The notes beneath the pieces were generated by a model that saw only the letters and a program-made list of their open reading frames with translations, had not been told where the DNA came from and made no database searches. From contig CADBQL010000057.1 in the NCBI GenBank assembly GCA_902796815.1, positions 1 through 14,103 on the forward strand: a stretch of DNA of 14,103 nucleotides. Direction: 5' to 3'. Shown piece after piece: positions 7,869 to 14,103 of this stretch; positions within the stretch are counted from its first letter, which is position 1, and each line of letters opens with the position of its first letter. The position numbers and the translations under genes are program-made. This stretch comes from an uncultured Coriobacteriaceae bacterium (lineage in GTDB: Bacteria > Actinomycetota > Coriobacteriia > Coriobacteriales > Eggerthellaceae).

Positions 7869-9395
7869 CTAGCCGTCAAGCTCATGTTCGGTTTCGTCGA
7901 GCTGCTCAATCTGGCGCAAAAGCTCGGTATTGCGCTCGAAGAGCAGCAGGCTCTTGTTGTGCTTGAGGTACTGTTCGCTGCCGTAATTCGCCACCGCCGC
8001 GACGAGCACGGGGTCGGCAGAAAGCTTCGTGACCATGATGAGCGTTTCCTGGGATGTTTCGCCGAACGTGCTATCTAGGAAACGGAAGGTGTTGTCGATG
8101 GCGTCCATGGCGCTGTCGAGCTGAGATTCGTGCGCGTTCACGAGGCCGTTGAACGTGGACTTGGCGGTATCGAAACAATCGAGCTCGGCTGCGACGGCAG
8201 CCATGACGCCTGCTTGGATCTGGGAAAGCGCGCTCAATCGTTCGGCGCGCACGGCATCGCGGTCTGCTACGCCCTTCGCCGCATCTCCGCTGACGTCGCT
8301 CGCGTTTCGGACGCGTCCGATGCGGTAGCGTATGGAGTCGAGCGCCCGTTCGCCGACGAGCTCGGGCTTGAGTGCGATCAGGTCGCTGCGAACCAGGTGA
8401 AGTGCCTCATCACGTTCCATCGTGGCATGTATGCGAGAGAGGACGGCGTCGAGCAGCAGCCCTACGAACGCTACGCGCTCGTCGAAGCGCGCCTCGGTTG
8501 CTCGCGCGGAAATCTCGTTGGGAGCATTGCCGTTGAGGATACGTGCGACCTGGTAGTCGTCCTGGTATTTCCGGAACAGCTCCAAATAGGCGAAAAACTC
8601 GTTTGCAACCTGGTCGTCTTGCAAGTATTGCCTCACAAGTTGCACGTCGGGGGCGAGGCCTTCGGCCTCGTAGGCGCATATGATGCGCGAAAGGTCTTCC
8701 CATCCTCGCGCGGTGACCAGCACAGTGCCTGTGGCTCCGGCGCGCACGTGGTAGAACGCGCCGGGCTTAGCGTCGAGATAAGTGGTTACAGCCGGATGAA
8801 CGCCTGCTGCAACAGCATAGTTTTGCCAGACGGCCACGTCAGGTTCCACATCGATACGGCGCATGCGGTCGAGTAGGGCAGGGTCGAACTCACGTGCCGC
8901 GCGATTGTATTCGGGTGGGTTGCCTGCGCACACGATAATCCACCCATCGGGAAGCTCATGCATGCCAAACGTTTTGAACTGCAGGAACTGCAACATGGCA
9001 GGTGCGAGCGTTTCGCTTACGCAATTGACTTCATCGAGGAACAGGATTCCCTCGTCGACGCCGCTCTCGCGTCGCGCTCGATGCACGGATGCGATGATTT
9101 CTGACATCGTGTAGTCCGAGACGCTGTAATCGCGTCCGTCGAATTCTTCCTGCGAAATGTACGGCAGGCCGAGTGCGCTTTGGCGCGTGTGATGCGTGAT
9201 GGAATACGACACGAAGTTGATGCCCATAGCCTGTGCGACTTGCGAAACGATGGCGGTCTTGCCCACACCCGGGGGTCCGAACATGACGATCGGCCGCTGC
9301 ATGCGTCGCGGTACGCGGAACAGCCCGCGTTCGTCTTTTGAAAGATACGCGCGCACGGCGCCCTGTATCTGCTCTTTCGCTTGCTGTATGTTCAT
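7869..9395 (-). CDS. MoxR-family AAA+ ATPase
   Basis: Cytoplasmic ATPase of 508 residues, predicted to act as a chaperone or remodelling factor together with the VWA protein encoded just upstream. Walker A GPPGVGKT is at 40-47, Walker B ILFLDE at 117-122, sensor 1 Asn159 in CAGNPPEYN, and likely arginine-finger residues in FDPALLDRMRR at 170-180. Residues beyond about 330 form a helical extension not found in minimal MoxR proteins (about 330 residues). The upstream in-frame Met at 9443 would add 16 residues. The start at 9395 is preferred because AAGGAG (9407-9412) lies 11 nt before it and MNIQQAKEQI begins the conserved domain. MoxR genes usually sit beside a VWA gene; here the VWA gene comes first in the transcript, 99 nt upstream. 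The family and pairing are firm; the client protein is unknown. Confidence 0.92.
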   Translation of the reverse strand: MNIQQAKEQIQGAVRAYLSKDERGLFRVPRRMQRPIVMFGPPGVGKTAIVSQVAQAMGINFVSYSITHHTRQSALGLPYISQEEFDGRDYSVSDYTMSEIIASVHRARRESGVDEGILFLDEVNCVSETLAPAMLQFLQFKTFGMHELPDGWIIVCAGNPPEYNRAAREFDPALLDRMRRIDVEPDVAVWQNYAVAAGVHPAVTTYLDAKPGAFYHVRAGATGTVLVTARGWEDLSRIICAYEAEGLAPDVQLVRQYLQDDQVANEFFAYLELFRKYQDDYQVARILNGNAPNEISARATEARFDERVAFVGLLLDAVLSRIHATMERDEALHLVRSDLIALKPELVGERALDSIRYRIGRVRNASDVSGDAAKGVADRDAVRAERLSALSQIQAGVMAAVAAELDCFDTAKSTFNGLVNAHESQLDSAMDAIDNTFRFLDSTFGETSQETLIMVTKLSADPVLVAAVANYGSEQYLKHNKSLLLFERNTELLRQIEQLDETEHELDG

Positions 9396-9406
9396 GTGGC
9401 GAAACG

Positions 9407-9412
9407 CTCCTT
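9407..9412 (-). promoter_or_regulatory. Ribosome binding site for the MoxR gene
   Basis: On the minus strand AAGGAG lies 11 nt upstream of the ATG at 9395-9393, and inside the reading that would start at 9443. Confidence 0.5.
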
Positions 9413-9494
9413 TCGGGCTTTTCTCGGGCGAGTAGCTTTGCAATCGGAAAAGGGCATGTTTTCAATCGCAAAAACGGCACGCCTCGTTATCATT

Positions 9495-11246
9495 TCACTG
9501 ATCCATGAGCAAATCCGCGTCGAGCGCGACCTGGATGGCCCAGGGTGGTACGTCGGCTTGCGGCGGTGGGTCGCCCCAGAACACGAAGGCGCAGCGGTAA
9601 TCGGGCATCCGTTCCGGATAGGTGCCCTGCCCATCTGTAAAATACACGAGTCCACCAAGGTCGTGAAACGCGCCCTCGGCAACAAGAGTGTTCACGTATT
9701 CGAATGCGGGCCTAAAATCCGTTCCGCCGCCGCCGATAACGCGCATGCCGCGTCCCCACTCGACCAGCTCGTCGAGGTTCGTGATGCGATCGTCGGTTTG
9801 TACCTGAGCATCGCATTGCAGGATGCGCACGTGCACGTGGTCGAAGAATGCTTCAGCCTGCTTGAGCAAGTCAAAGGTCAAATTAACGAAATTTTGCACG
9901 ATTTCGCCGCGCACGCTCGCGGACGTGTCGATGACGATGACGAACTCGCGCACACGTTTTTCCTCGCGATACTCAAGCGGTTCTATGAGCGGGACGTTTC
10001 CGTACAATGCTAGGCCGTAGGTATAAAACACGTTGTCGAATTCGTCTTCGGAAAGACGCATCACTTCGCCTGGAATTGCGAAATGTCGCAGGAATTGCTC
10101 ATAGTCATTACGTTGTCGCGCCGCATTGTTCAGGTCGTCCACGAACCCTGCAAGCGAGGCGCCCCGCTTGGCCGAAAGCGTTTGCAGATTGACGGCCAAG
10201 CTTGTCGCCACCTGGCGCCATGCAGATTTTTGCTCTTCTACCGTGGGCCGTGCAAGCTGCCTGAGCGCATAGTGCGCCTGTGATGCGTCTATCGTGGTAA
10301 CGTCGTTTCCCGGTTCGGTTCCATAGTTGGATCGTTGCGAAAAGCCTGCCGATTCGTTTCCCTGTTTATGGCTTGCGTGACCTGGGATGTCGTTATTCGC
10401 CGCATGGATGTTTGCCGAAACATCGCCATCTCCCGAATGGCCTTGGCCTGGGCGTTGCGTATCGCCGTCATACTCGAGCCGAAAAGAGCGGGCGGGCGAT
10501 CCATGCGAAGCATCTTGCGATTGAGGGCCATCATCGGCGCCATCGATTTGCTCGATGTCGGTCGACGTGGGTTGTCGGGACGATGTGGCAGACTCGTCGA
10601 TCTCGCCGCTATCAGCGCTGCGTTCCCAGTAGCTCTCGGCGTTTCCCTCCATGCGTCCCACGCCGCCCGAAGGATCGGTTCCATCACCGGCACCTTCGCC
10701 TTGATCGGTGTCAGAAGACGAGGCGGGGGCATACCAAAGGTCATGGCTGTCGGAGCGCATGAGGCTCGCCCATTCGCCCGCCTCGTCGGTCCAGCGTCCC
10801 TCTCGCAGATGGCGGTAGACCTTTTCGGCGCTGATGCGCGCGCCCATATCGCGCTCGATGCGCTCGAACACGAGCGCCATGCGTGCACCGCGCTCGCCCG
10901 GGAGGGCGCCGAGCAGGTCGGCGACCACACGTTCAGCAGCAATGTCGCAGGCCAAATCCCACAGAGCCCGATTCGAAGAAGCGCTCACATACGGATGCAA
11001 AAACAAGCAGTGCGCTACGCTATGCAAAAGATTGCGCTTGGGCGCGCGTCCGGTGCGCTTGAAACGCTCAAGAACGTGCCCGGCATCGTAGCCGAGCACG
11101 TACCCGTCGGTCGAAAACGAAGTATCGAGCTCCGTCGAGGCGAGAGGCAGCCTTCCTATCGCCCACGACAAGAAGTGGTTGTCGGTCAGCACAGCCGCTT
11201 TGGCCAACTCAATGACCTGCAAAGCCAATTGCTCCCGTTCCGACAT
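9495..11246 (-). CDS. DUF2201-type VWA protein with degenerate metallopeptidase-like N-terminus
   Basis: Predicted 583-residue cytoplasmic partner of the MoxR ATPase. Residues about 5-170 resemble the putative metallopeptidase domain found with DUF2201. The expected HExxH is HSVAH at 75-79, followed by H84 and a WDLACDIAAE segment (about 96-105) where a third metal ligand is expected. The catalytic Glu is therefore replaced by Ser76, suggesting metal binding without hydrolysis. Residues about 173-320 are a long polar, Gly/Ser/Asp-rich linker, probably disordered. Residues about 325-420 are helical. From about 433 a von Willebrand A domain has a complete MIDAS: DTSAS at 440-444, T509 in GGGTDF, and D538 in FTDG. 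No signal peptide or TM is seen. The gene is first of three on the minus strand and diverges from the trigger-factor-like gene. The ribosome site is weak. Family membership rests on motif order and the MoxR neighbour. Confidence 0.88.
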   Translation of the reverse strand: MSEREQLALQVIELAKAAVLTDNHFLSWAIGRLPLASTELDTSFSTDGYVLGYDAGHVLERFKRTGRAPKRNLLHSVAHCLFLHPYVSASSNRALWDLACDIAAERVVADLLGALPGERGARMALVFERIERDMGARISAEKVYRHLREGRWTDEAGEWASLMRSDSHDLWYAPASSSDTDQGEGAGDGTDPSGGVGRMEGNAESYWERSADSGEIDESATSSRQPTSTDIEQIDGADDGPQSQDASHGSPARSFRLEYDGDTQRPGQGHSGDGDVSANIHAANNDIPGHASHKQGNESAGFSQRSNYGTEPGNDVTTIDASQAHYALRQLARPTVEEQKSAWRQVATSLAVNLQTLSAKRGASLAGFVDDLNNAARQRNDYEQFLRHFAIPGEVMRLSEDEFDNVFYTYGLALYGNVPLIEPLEYREEKRVREFVIVIDTSASVRGEIVQNFVNLTFDLLKQAEAFFDHVHVRILQCDAQVQTDDRITNLDELVEWGRGMRVIGGGGTDFRPAFEYVNTLVAEGAFHDLGGLVYFTDGQGTYPERMPDYRCAFVFWGDPPPQADVPPWAIQVALDADLLMDQ

Positions 11247-11377
11247 GCGCTAACCCAACCGCCCAACGTGCCCGTCGCCTTCCATTTGCAGCCGATGGTA
11301 CCATGCGCCCGTTATGCCACCTATAGTGAAAAGTCACCCACTTGCCGTGCCCCGCTTGGAATTAAGTGCCGTCTCAG

Positions 11378-11406
11378 ATGAGTTTTGCCCCAGGGGCGTG
11401 ACTCAT
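11378..11406. repeat. Imperfect 29-bp palindrome (copy C)
   Basis: Arms ATGAGTTTTGCCCC (11378-11391) and GGGGCGTGACTCAT (11393-11406) surround a central A, with three mismatches in the middle of the arms and perfect ends and core. The left arm is identical to copies A and B. The right arm resembles copy B (GGGGC-TGACTCAT). Here it lies between divergent genes, not at a gene end. Confidence 0.85.
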
Positions 11407-11408
11407 TA

Positions 11409-11470
11409 ACTGGCCGGACGACGAGCGGTTAGGCCGCGCCGGAGCGGAGGGCGCCTCCACCTGGGCCAGT
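11409..11470. repeat. Structured intergenic element, copy C: 45-bp conserved core within a 7-bp inverted repeat
   Basis: Bases 11414-11458 match 6561-6605 at all 45 positions. The closing arms ACTGGCC (11409-11415) and GGCCAGT (11464-11470) pair perfectly although their sequence differs from the closing arms of the first copy. The enclosed distance is the same in both copies. Internal hairpins fall at 11425-11437 (GCGG/CCGC) and 11446-11458 (GGAGG/CCTCC). It follows palindrome C by only two bases and lies about 110 bp upstream of the trigger-factor-like start codon. Confidence 0.8.
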
Positions 11471-11512
11471 GTGGGCTGACTTTCCGCATTGCGTGGTTAT
11501 CGGCTGTTTTTC

Positions 11513-11541
11513 CTGCAATCATCAGCAGATTACGCTAAAAT
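11513..11541 (+). promoter_or_regulatory. Possible promoter of the trigger-factor-like gene
   Basis: TAAAAT (11536-11541) is a good -10 hexamer, 40 bp before the start codon. The -35 position at 17-bp spacing holds CTGCAA (11513-11518), only three of six matches, so the call is weak. Confidence 0.3.
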
Positions 11542-11565
11542 AGCCGCTTGTGTCACAAAACCCAC

Positions 11566-11573
11566 GAGGGAGG
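11566..11573 (+). promoter_or_regulatory. Strong ribosome binding site deciding the trigger-factor-like start
   Basis: GAGGGAGG ends 8 nt before the ATG at 11582. The same frame is open back to an ATG at 11489, but that extension encodes no family sequence and would place this site inside the gene. Confidence 0.8.
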
Positions 11574-11581
11574 ATATACAT

Positions 11582-12907
11582 ATGAAGGTAATCAAGAAGA
11601 AGCAGGCCGACGGTCACGTGCGCCTCGACGTTACGGCTTCGACTGCCGAGGTCAGCAATGCCCTCAACCAGGCATCCGAGCAGTTTTGCGCACAGATGAA
11701 CATCCAGCCCGTGCGCGGAAAAACGCCAGCGCAGGTCGTTTCGGAGCGTCTCGGAATTAGGGACCTCGATTCGGTTGTCGCTCAGCAGGCCGTTGACATG
11801 CTTGTGCCCCATGCGCTCAACAAGCACAATCTGGTTCCGGCGTTTCAGCCGACGCCGCAGCTTTCCACTCCGATTAAGCGCGGACGTGCGTTCCAGTTCA
11901 GCCTTGACGTGCTGCCCAAGCCGAGCTTCGAGCTTTCGGACTACAGCCCCGTGAAGTTTACGGCCCAGCCGTTCATGCCTGACGAGGAGGAAATCGACCG
12001 TCAAATTAGCCAGCTCGCTCAGCAGTACGTGACGTTCGTTGCCACTGATCCCCATCCGGTGGAAAAAGGCGATTCCATTCTCATCAAGATGACGACGACG
12101 AAAAATGGCGAAGAGATTCCTGGTCTGACCACCAATTCGCGTAGCTACACGACGGGCATGGACCTCATGCCGGTTGGTTTCGACGACAACCTGTTCGGCA
12201 TGGAAGTCGGCGAAACGCGCACGTTCACCTTCGAAGGCCCCGGCCTCGACGAAAACATGAACGAAGTGATGGAAGAATACGAGACGACGATCACGCTGTT
12301 GGAAGTTCAAAAAGAAGTCGTGCCCGTCATCAACGATGAGTGGATCACCAACAACATGCCGATGTACAAGTCGCTTGCCGATATGCGTGCCGACTTCGGT
12401 AAGCGCATCAACGCCGAGCGCGAGAAGTATTATGAGGATTACAAGCGCAATCTTGCCGCAGCCGAATTGTCAAAGCGTTTCGAGGGCACGATTCCCGATG
12501 AGATCTACGAGGGAAGTCTGGCCGAAGAACAGCGCCAACTGCGCCAGCAGGTTGCGCAATCGGGCCAGTCGTGGGAGCAGTTCTGCGAGCAGCAGGGTGG
12601 CGAGCAGCAAGTCGGCATGATGCTCATGGTGTCGATGCGCCAGAAGCTCGTCCAGGGCTTCGCGATGGATGCCTACTATCGTCATGAGGGGCTCATGTAT
12701 ACCGAGGAAGACCTCGACGACGCCTGCTTCCAGCTCAATCCGCGCAATCCCCACGGCGTGCGTTTGCAGATGGAAAAGAACGGCCTCGGCTTTGCCCTGC
12801 GCGAGGCTGCTGAGCGCCTGCGCGCCTGCAAACATCTCGTCGAGCATGCTGACATCACCTATGCGGAAGGCGGAAGCCAGGGTCAGCCCACTTTCGTAGC
12901 AGGCTAA
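11582..12907 (+). CDS. Divergent trigger-factor-like chaperone / peptidyl-prolyl isomerase
   Basis: Predicted 441-residue cytoplasmic chaperone with trigger factor architecture and length (E. coli Tig has 432). The N-terminal ribosome-binding-like domain is 1-115, an FKBP-like domain about 155-245 (GDSILIKM, then MPVGFDDNLFGMEVGE, matching the usual PGFE..L.GM..GE pattern), and a helical C-terminal domain about 250-430 beginning VINDEW. The ribosome-docking signature, normally GFRKGK, reads QPVRGK at 42-47: Phe and the first basic residue are lost, while the second basic residue and GK-x-P remain. The start at 11582 is fixed by GAGGGAGG 8 nt upstream. It is followed by a strong terminator and so looks monocistronic; the usual clpP/clpX neighbours are absent, with rplB next instead. 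It could be the only trigger factor of this lineage in diverged form or a specialised paralogue, so no symbol is given. Confidence 0.85.
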   Translation: MKVIKKKQADGHVRLDVTASTAEVSNALNQASEQFCAQMNIQPVRGKTPAQVVSERLGIRDLDSVVAQQAVDMLVPHALNKHNLVPAFQPTPQLSTPIKRGRAFQFSLDVLPKPSFELSDYSPVKFTAQPFMPDEEEIDRQISQLAQQYVTFVATDPHPVEKGDSILIKMTTTKNGEEIPGLTTNSRSYTTGMDLMPVGFDDNLFGMEVGETRTFTFEGPGLDENMNEVMEEYETTITLLEVQKEVVPVINDEWITNNMPMYKSLADMRADFGKRINAEREKYYEDYKRNLAAAELSKRFEGTIPDEIYEGSLAEEQRQLRQQVAQSGQSWEQFCEQQGGEQQVGMMLMVSMRQKLVQGFAMDAYYRHEGLMYTEEDLDDACFQLNPRNPHGVRLQMEKNGLGFALREAAERLRACKHLVEHADITYAEGGSQGQPTFVAG

Positions 12908-12953
12908 CGAGAATGGCAGCTGTTTAACTACCAGACGGTTCAGCGCGATTTAC

Positions 12954-12999
12954 GCGAAACCCCTCATTCGTCATTTGAACTGAGGGGTTTCGCTTTTTT
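12954..12999 (+). terminator. Strong intrinsic terminator after the trigger-factor-like gene
   Basis: A perfect 13-bp stem, GCGAAACCCCTCA (12954-12966) with TGAGGGGTTTCGC (12981-12993), encloses a 14-nt loop and is followed at once by six T residues (12994-12999). It begins 46 nt after the stop codon. It separates the chaperone transcript from rplB. Confidence 0.93.
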
Positions 13000-13124
13000 A
13001 TCGAGGGGTTTGCATCGGTTGAAATTGTCGCAAGAAAGGACCAATTGTGGGCTGGAGTTGCTGTCGGTCAAGTTCATTGCAACTGTGCCTGTTTATGGGC
13101 AGGTTGTGAACGAAAAAACTGTTC
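13000..13124. other. Non-coding spacer between terminator and rplB promoter
   Basis: I see no gene, repeat or convincing promoter here. An open frame runs from 13010 to 13354 but crosses a promoter and a structured leader, and its product resembles nothing. Confidence 0.6.
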
Positions 13125-13153
13125 TTGCAGGTCGCACGCTACACCCGTATAAT
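13125..13153 (+). promoter_or_regulatory. Near-consensus housekeeping promoter of rplB
   Basis: TTGCAG (13125-13130) and a perfect TATAAT (13148-13153) are separated by exactly 17 bp. Transcription should begin near 13160, giving a leader of about 195 nt before the rplB start codon. The strength fits a ribosomal protein gene. Confidence 0.85.
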
Positions 13154-13159
13154 GAACCC

Positions 13160-13356
13160 TTGCGTCTGCGTGTGCATAGACACACCCGGGCGCGTGGATT
13201 GCGGAGTCAGGGCATTTGCCTCCTCAGATGCCATCTGGCCATCGCGGTTCACGAAGTGAGGGGTCTTTGGTGTACGACGAGGCGTGCGAGCAGAGACCCG
13301 AAGAAGGAGGTACCGTTTCGGCAGAAACGATACCTCAAGAGTAGGAAGAAGTGAAG
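13160..13356 (+). promoter_or_regulatory. Structured 5' leader of rplB (candidate ribosomal-protein autoregulatory leader)
   Basis: Helices visible by eye: GTGTG/CACAC (13170-13174 with 13181-13185); a 9-bp stem at 13261-13269 with 13291-13299, including one G-T pair, holding an inner 5-bp stem at 13272-13276 with 13283-13287; and GAGGTA-C-CGTTTC / GAAACG-A-TACCTC (13307-13319 with 13324-13336), 12 pairs with one C-A mismatch and a GGCA loop. A perfect AAGGAGG (13304-13310) overlaps the last helix but has no start codon downstream at a usable distance. It can alternatively pair with TGCCTCCT at 13217-13224. The real rplB ribosome site, AGGAAG at 13343-13348, follows the last helix. Leaders that bind their own product are well known for ribosomal operons; a specific family assignment is not claimed. 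Confidence 0.6.
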
Positions 13357-14103
13357 ATGGGAGTCAAGCAATACAAGCCGACGAGCCCCGGACGCCGCTT
13401 CATGATGGTTTCCGATTTTGCGGAGATCACGCGTAGCAAGCCGGAGAAGTCGCTCCTCGCGCCCCTGAAGAAGCACGCAGGGCGCAACAACAAGGGCCGC
13501 ATTACCGTGCGTCATCAAGGCGGTGGCCACAAGCGTCGTTATCGTATCATCGATTTCAAGCGCAACAAGGACGGCGTACCCGCCAAGGTTGCAACGATCG
13601 AGTACGATCCCAACCGCACTGCACGCATCGCTCTGCTCCACTATGTGGATGGCGAGAAGCGCTACATCCTTCACCCGAAGGGCCTGAGCGTGGGCGATAT
13701 GGTCGTTTCTGGTCCCGATGCAGACATCAAGCCGGGCAATGCGCTTCCGCTGGCCAACATCCCGGTTGGTACCCTGATCCACGCTGTCGAGCTGCAGCCC
13801 GGCAAGGGCGCTGCGCTCGCTCGTTCCGCTGGTACGTCCATCCAGCTGATGGGCAAGGAAGGTAAGTACGCTATCCTGCGCATGCCGTCTTCGGAAATGC
13901 GTCGCGTGCTGCTCACCTGCCGCGCCACGATCGGTGAGGTCGGAAACGCCGAGCATGCCAACATCAAGATCGGCAAGGCTGGCCGTAACCGCTGGAAGGG
14001 CATCCGTCCGACCGTTCGCGGTACCGTCATGAACCCGATCGACCACCCGCATGGCGGCGGCGAGGGCAAGAACAAGTCCTCGGGTCGTCACCCGGTCACC
14101 CCG
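13357..14103 (+). CDS. rplB: 50S ribosomal protein L2 (3' end outside window)
   Basis: Large-subunit protein needed for subunit joining and peptidyl-transferase centre assembly; it binds 23S rRNA. The 249 codons present begin MGVKQYKPTSPGRR, the typical L2 opening, followed by the RNA-binding region (KGRITVRHQGGGHKRRYR) and, near the right edge, MNPIDHPHGGGEG with the conserved functional His. Bacterial L2 has about 275 residues, so about 25 are missing beyond the window. The start at 13357 has AGGAAG (13343-13348) 8 nt upstream; a GTG two codons earlier (13351) is in frame but less likely from family alignment. In most bacteria rplB follows rpsJ, rplC, rplD and rplW in the S10 operon. Here none of these is upstream, and the gene has its own promoter and leader. 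Confidence 0.97.
   Translation, partial: MGVKQYKPTSPGRRFMMVSDFAEITRSKPEKSLLAPLKKHAGRNNKGRITVRHQGGGHKRRYRIIDFKRNKDGVPAKVATIEYDPNRTARIALLHYVDGEKRYILHPKGLSVGDMVVSGPDADIKPGNALPLANIPVGTLIHAVELQPGKGAALARSAGTSIQLMGKEGKYAILRMPSSEMRRVLLTCRATIGEVGNAEHANIKIGKAGRNRWKGIRPTVRGTVMNPIDHPHGGGEGKNKSSGRHPVTP

Larger units (their letters stand above)
11247..11581. other. Divergent intergenic region with second copy of the repeat element
   Basis: No credible gene lies here. The left part (11247-11377) should hold the promoter of the leftward VWA gene, but I cannot pick a convincing -35/-10 pair. It contains a 10-bp palindrome ATGGTACCAT (11295-11304) that may be fortuitous. The centre holds a palindrome (11378-11406) and the 45-bp core (11409-11470). 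The right part leads into the trigger-factor-like gene and its strong ribosome site. Confidence 0.7.

Noticed and set aside
8130..8876. Plus-strand frames opposite the MoxR and VWA genes (also 10335-11381)
   Set aside because: They are mirror images of motif-bearing genes on the minus strand and have no ribosome sites or known domains.
11295..11304. ATGGTACCAT palindrome as an operator
   Set aside because: A 10-bp palindrome is expected by chance in a window this size, and no promoter could be placed beside it.
11489..11581. N-terminal extension of the trigger-factor-like protein
   Set aside because: It overlaps the likely -10 element and the strong GAGGGAGG ribosome site, and adds 31 residues with no family match.
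13010..13354. 114-codon open frame before rplB
   Set aside because: It spans a near-consensus promoter and a strongly structured leader, has no ribosome site, and encodes an Arg/Leu/His-rich product with no family resemblance.

Overview
The window is a gene-dense bacterial segment of moderately high GC, with no rRNA, tRNA, CRISPR array or transposase visible. The ribosomal protein L2 N-terminus, the codon usage, the two-FtsX-unit permease and the large REC-GGDEF-EAL protein together suggest a Gram-positive actinobacterium of the Coriobacteriia/Eggerthellaceae type. That placement is inference from general familiarity, not from a search.

Layout, left to right. Positions 2-6490 (+): a very large c-di-GMP protein (REC, degenerate GGDEF, EAL, then a membrane sensor with HAMP-like linker and an intact GGDEF), open at the left edge, followed by an ABC ATPase and a two-unit FtsX/MacB-type permease. 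Positions 6491-6699: a convergent intergenic region packed with inverted repeats. Positions 6700-11246 (-): three genes transcribed leftward in the order VWA/DUF2201-type protein, MoxR-family AAA+ ATPase, and a BspA-type leucine-rich-repeat protein. Positions 11247-11581: a divergent intergenic region holding a second copy of the repeat element. Positions 11582-12907 (+): a divergent trigger-factor-like chaperone ending in a strong intrinsic terminator. Positions 12908-13356: a non-coding stretch with a near-consensus promoter and a structured leader. Positions 13357 to the right edge (+): rplB, open at its 3' end.

Functional links. The ATPase and permease form one transporter. The MoxR ATPase and the VWA protein form a classic chaperone-like pair (compare RavA/ViaA), with the LRR protein as a possible partner. 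The trigger-factor homologue and L2 are both translation-linked but are separated by a terminator and a promoter.

The most unusual signal is not a gene. A 45-bp block is identical in two intergenic regions about 4.85 kb apart. In each copy it is enclosed by an inverted repeat whose arms differ between copies yet still pair, with three compensatory base-pair changes in register. Each copy is preceded by a 29-bp palindrome of the form ATGAGTTTTGCCCC-N-GGGGC...ACTCAT, and a third palindrome lies at 6658-6692. This looks like a dispersed, structure-conserved intergenic element. The second notable signal is the roughly 195-nt leader of rplB, which carries a perfect Shine-Dalgarno-like AAGGAGG with no start codon and two mutually exclusive pairing partners for it.
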